64,000 nt of DNA from Streptomyces roseochromogenus subsp. oscitans DS 12.976 (GTDB lineage: Bacteria > Actinomycetota > Actinomycetes > Streptomycetales > Streptomycetaceae): positions 1,774,200 through 1,838,199 of the forward strand of contig NZ_CM002285.1 of NCBI RefSeq assembly GCF_000497445.1, in the 5' to 3' direction. Position numbers and translations under genes: made by a program. This document shows positions 62,851 to 64,000 of this stretch, piece after piece. The stretch's first letter is position 1. Each line of letters opens with the position of its first letter. The notes under the pieces are model-generated. The model had not been told where the DNA came from and searched no databases. It saw only the letters and a list, made by a program, of their open reading frames with translations.

Positions 62851-64000
62851 ATGAATACTTTCGCCCGCGAAGCCGATGCACTGGCCATGGCGCCCTTGCT
62901 CAACTGCCTGCTGAGGGAAGCATCCCTGGCGGCCGGGGAACCGGTCGCCGGTCGCTCCCTCCACCGCCTGCGCGCAACCGGCCGGCTGCTGAGCGTCCGC
63001 ACCGGTCACCGGCCCGGCGCACCCGAGCTCTGGACCGGCACCAGCTGGCAACCCGTGCGCCACAGCGGCCTCATCGACCTCGCTGCCCAGGAGATGCGTG
63101 CCGTCACCGGTCGCTCCAATGCCGCACTGGCCGCCGAGATGACCGCCGGCCGCGAGGTCTTGGAGGCCCTGCTCGCCGCCCGTGCCCGGGCCGCCCCACC
63201 CGACCACCCGTGGCTGCGCTCCGAACAGGCCCTGATCATGGGGCACTCCCACCACCCGGCCCCCAAGGCCCGCACCGGGGGCGGCCCGCCCGGCGTCTGG
63301 CTGCGCTACGCGCCGGAGACCTATGCCCGCTTCCCTCTCGTCCTGCTGGGTGTGCGCGAGGACACTGTGGTCGACGACGGCGACACCCGTGCCCTCGACA
63401 CCCTGGGCCAGGCACCCGACGGCTATCGACTGCTACCCGTCCATCCCTGGCAGCTCGACCTCACCCACCACCTGCCAGCCGTGCGCGCCGCCTTCGCCGC
63501 CGGCCGTCTCGTCCAACTGGGCCACACGCCCTGGGACGCCCGGGCCACGGCCTCGGTGCGCACGGTCCACGTCCCCGGCGGCCCCGAACGCCCCGGAGCG
63601 TCCGGGGACCTGTTCCTGAAGTTCAGCCTGGAAGTACAGATCACCAACGACGTCCGGCGGATCCGCCGGCACGAACTGCGCCATGTGCGCCACACCGACC
63701 CGCTGGTCACCGCGGCCTTCCGGGCCATGGACGGCCCGGCGGCATGGTTGAGCGAACGCGGGCACCGCACAGTTCGTGGCCTCGACGAGACCTTCCCCGT
63801 CCTCGTCCGTGACGGCCTGGACGACCATGTGCTCCCGGGCGCCACCGCAACGCTGGCCGCAGCCCTCACCGAGGGCTTCGACGGCGATCCACTCGATCGC
63901 CTCACCGACCCGCTGCCGTGGTGGGCGGCCTACCTGAACTGCGTCGTCCCACCCGTGCTGGAGGTCTACGCCCGCCACGGCATCGCGATCGAGTGTCACC
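62851..64000 (+). CDS. Second NIS siderophore synthetase, C-terminus outside the window
   Basis: At least 383 residues; the frame is open to the last base. IucA/IucC motifs: HPWLRSEQALIMGHSHHPAP with the Lys-binding KARTG that follows, YRLLPVHPWQLDLTHHLPA, LFLKFSLEVQITNDVRRIRR and AIECH at the edge, where the C-terminal FhuF-like domain should start. It is only distantly similar to the first synthetase, as expected for enzymes making the two ends of one siderophore. ATG 62851 has no clear ribosome site; the GTG/TTG starts nearby are less convincing. Confidence 0.9.
   Translation, partial: MNTFAREADALAMAPLLNCLLREASLAAGEPVAGRSLHRLRATGRLLSVRTGHRPGAPELWTGTSWQPVRHSGLIDLAAQEMRAVTGRSNAALAAEMTAGREVLEALLAARARAAPPDHPWLRSEQALIMGHSHHPAPKARTGGGPPGVWLRYAPETYARFPLVLLGVREDTVVDDGDTRALDTLGQAPDGYRLLPVHPWQLDLTHHLPAVRAAFAAGRLVQLGHTPWDARATASVRTVHVPGGPERPGASGDLFLKFSLEVQITNDVRRIRRHELRHVRHTDPLVTAAFRAMDGPAAWLSERGHRTVRGLDETFPVLVRDGLDDHVLPGATATLAAALTEGFDGDPLDRLTDPLPWWAAYLNCVVPPVLEVYARHGIAIECH

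Noticed and set aside
62208..63812. 534-codon plus frame overlapping both siderophore synthetases
   Set aside because: Composition is Arg/Pro/Ala noise; the IucA/IucC motifs lie in the minus frame before 62802 and a different plus frame after 62851.

Overview
The window is high-GC actinobacterial DNA. Gene content and style (GC-rich third codon positions, GTG starts, rare TTA leucine codons, SARP regulator, gluABCD-like uptake operon, matAB-like polysaccharide locus) fit a Streptomyces chromosome, probably where conserved core passes into an accessory, insertion-rich arm. This is inferred from protein families and codon use, not from a database match.

Layout. 1-16 kb is compact and core-like: a long repetitive Pro/Ala-rich protein running off the left edge, a small XRE regulator, a decayed methionine aminopeptidase, a ClpC-like AAA+ unfoldase, gamma-glutamyltranspeptidase, an exported CocE-type hydrolase, a glutamate-type ABC uptake operon (gluABCD), exodeoxyribonuclease III, a metallo-hydrolase and an enol-lactonase/carboxymuconolactone decarboxylase fusion. 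16-49 kb is accessory: an IS110-family element, a tRNA 3' fragment, duplicated remnant blocks, an isoprenoid locus (small partner, frameshifted polyprenyl synthase, MpaB-like oxygenase), and a series of intact genes (repeat-bearing secreted protein, ArsR-like regulator, endonuclease VII-type HNH protein, CASTOR/POLLUX-like channel, FAD monooxygenase, two MFS exporters, secreted peptidase with a TTA codon, ricin-fold protein, lipoprotein) separated by fragments of IS5, IS4 and IS110 transposases and broken genes.

49-53 kb holds a probable polysaccharide operon: a GH46 chitosanase-like lipoprotein, then MatA-like and MatB-like (deacetylase plus GT2 synthase) proteins. 53.5-59.4 kb holds an LLM monooxygenase, a large SARP regulator with three TTA codons, and two exported proteins behind a run of short direct repeats that look like a SARP binding site. 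59.4-60.4 kb is a mosaic of gene fragments. 60.4-64 kb is an NRPS-independent siderophore locus: a TauD-like dioxygenase and an IucA/IucC synthetase on the minus strand, divergent from a second synthetase that runs off the right edge.

The most interesting items are the membrane-anchored chitosanase beside matAB, the SARP/repeat/secreted-protein unit, the polyprenyl synthase plus MpaB oxygenase locus with two separate lesions, two related IS110 elements that share termini and a non-coding leader, and the siderophore locus. Many pseudogenes here are assembled by eye from frames; lesions could be real decay or, for homopolymer and single-base cases, sequence error.
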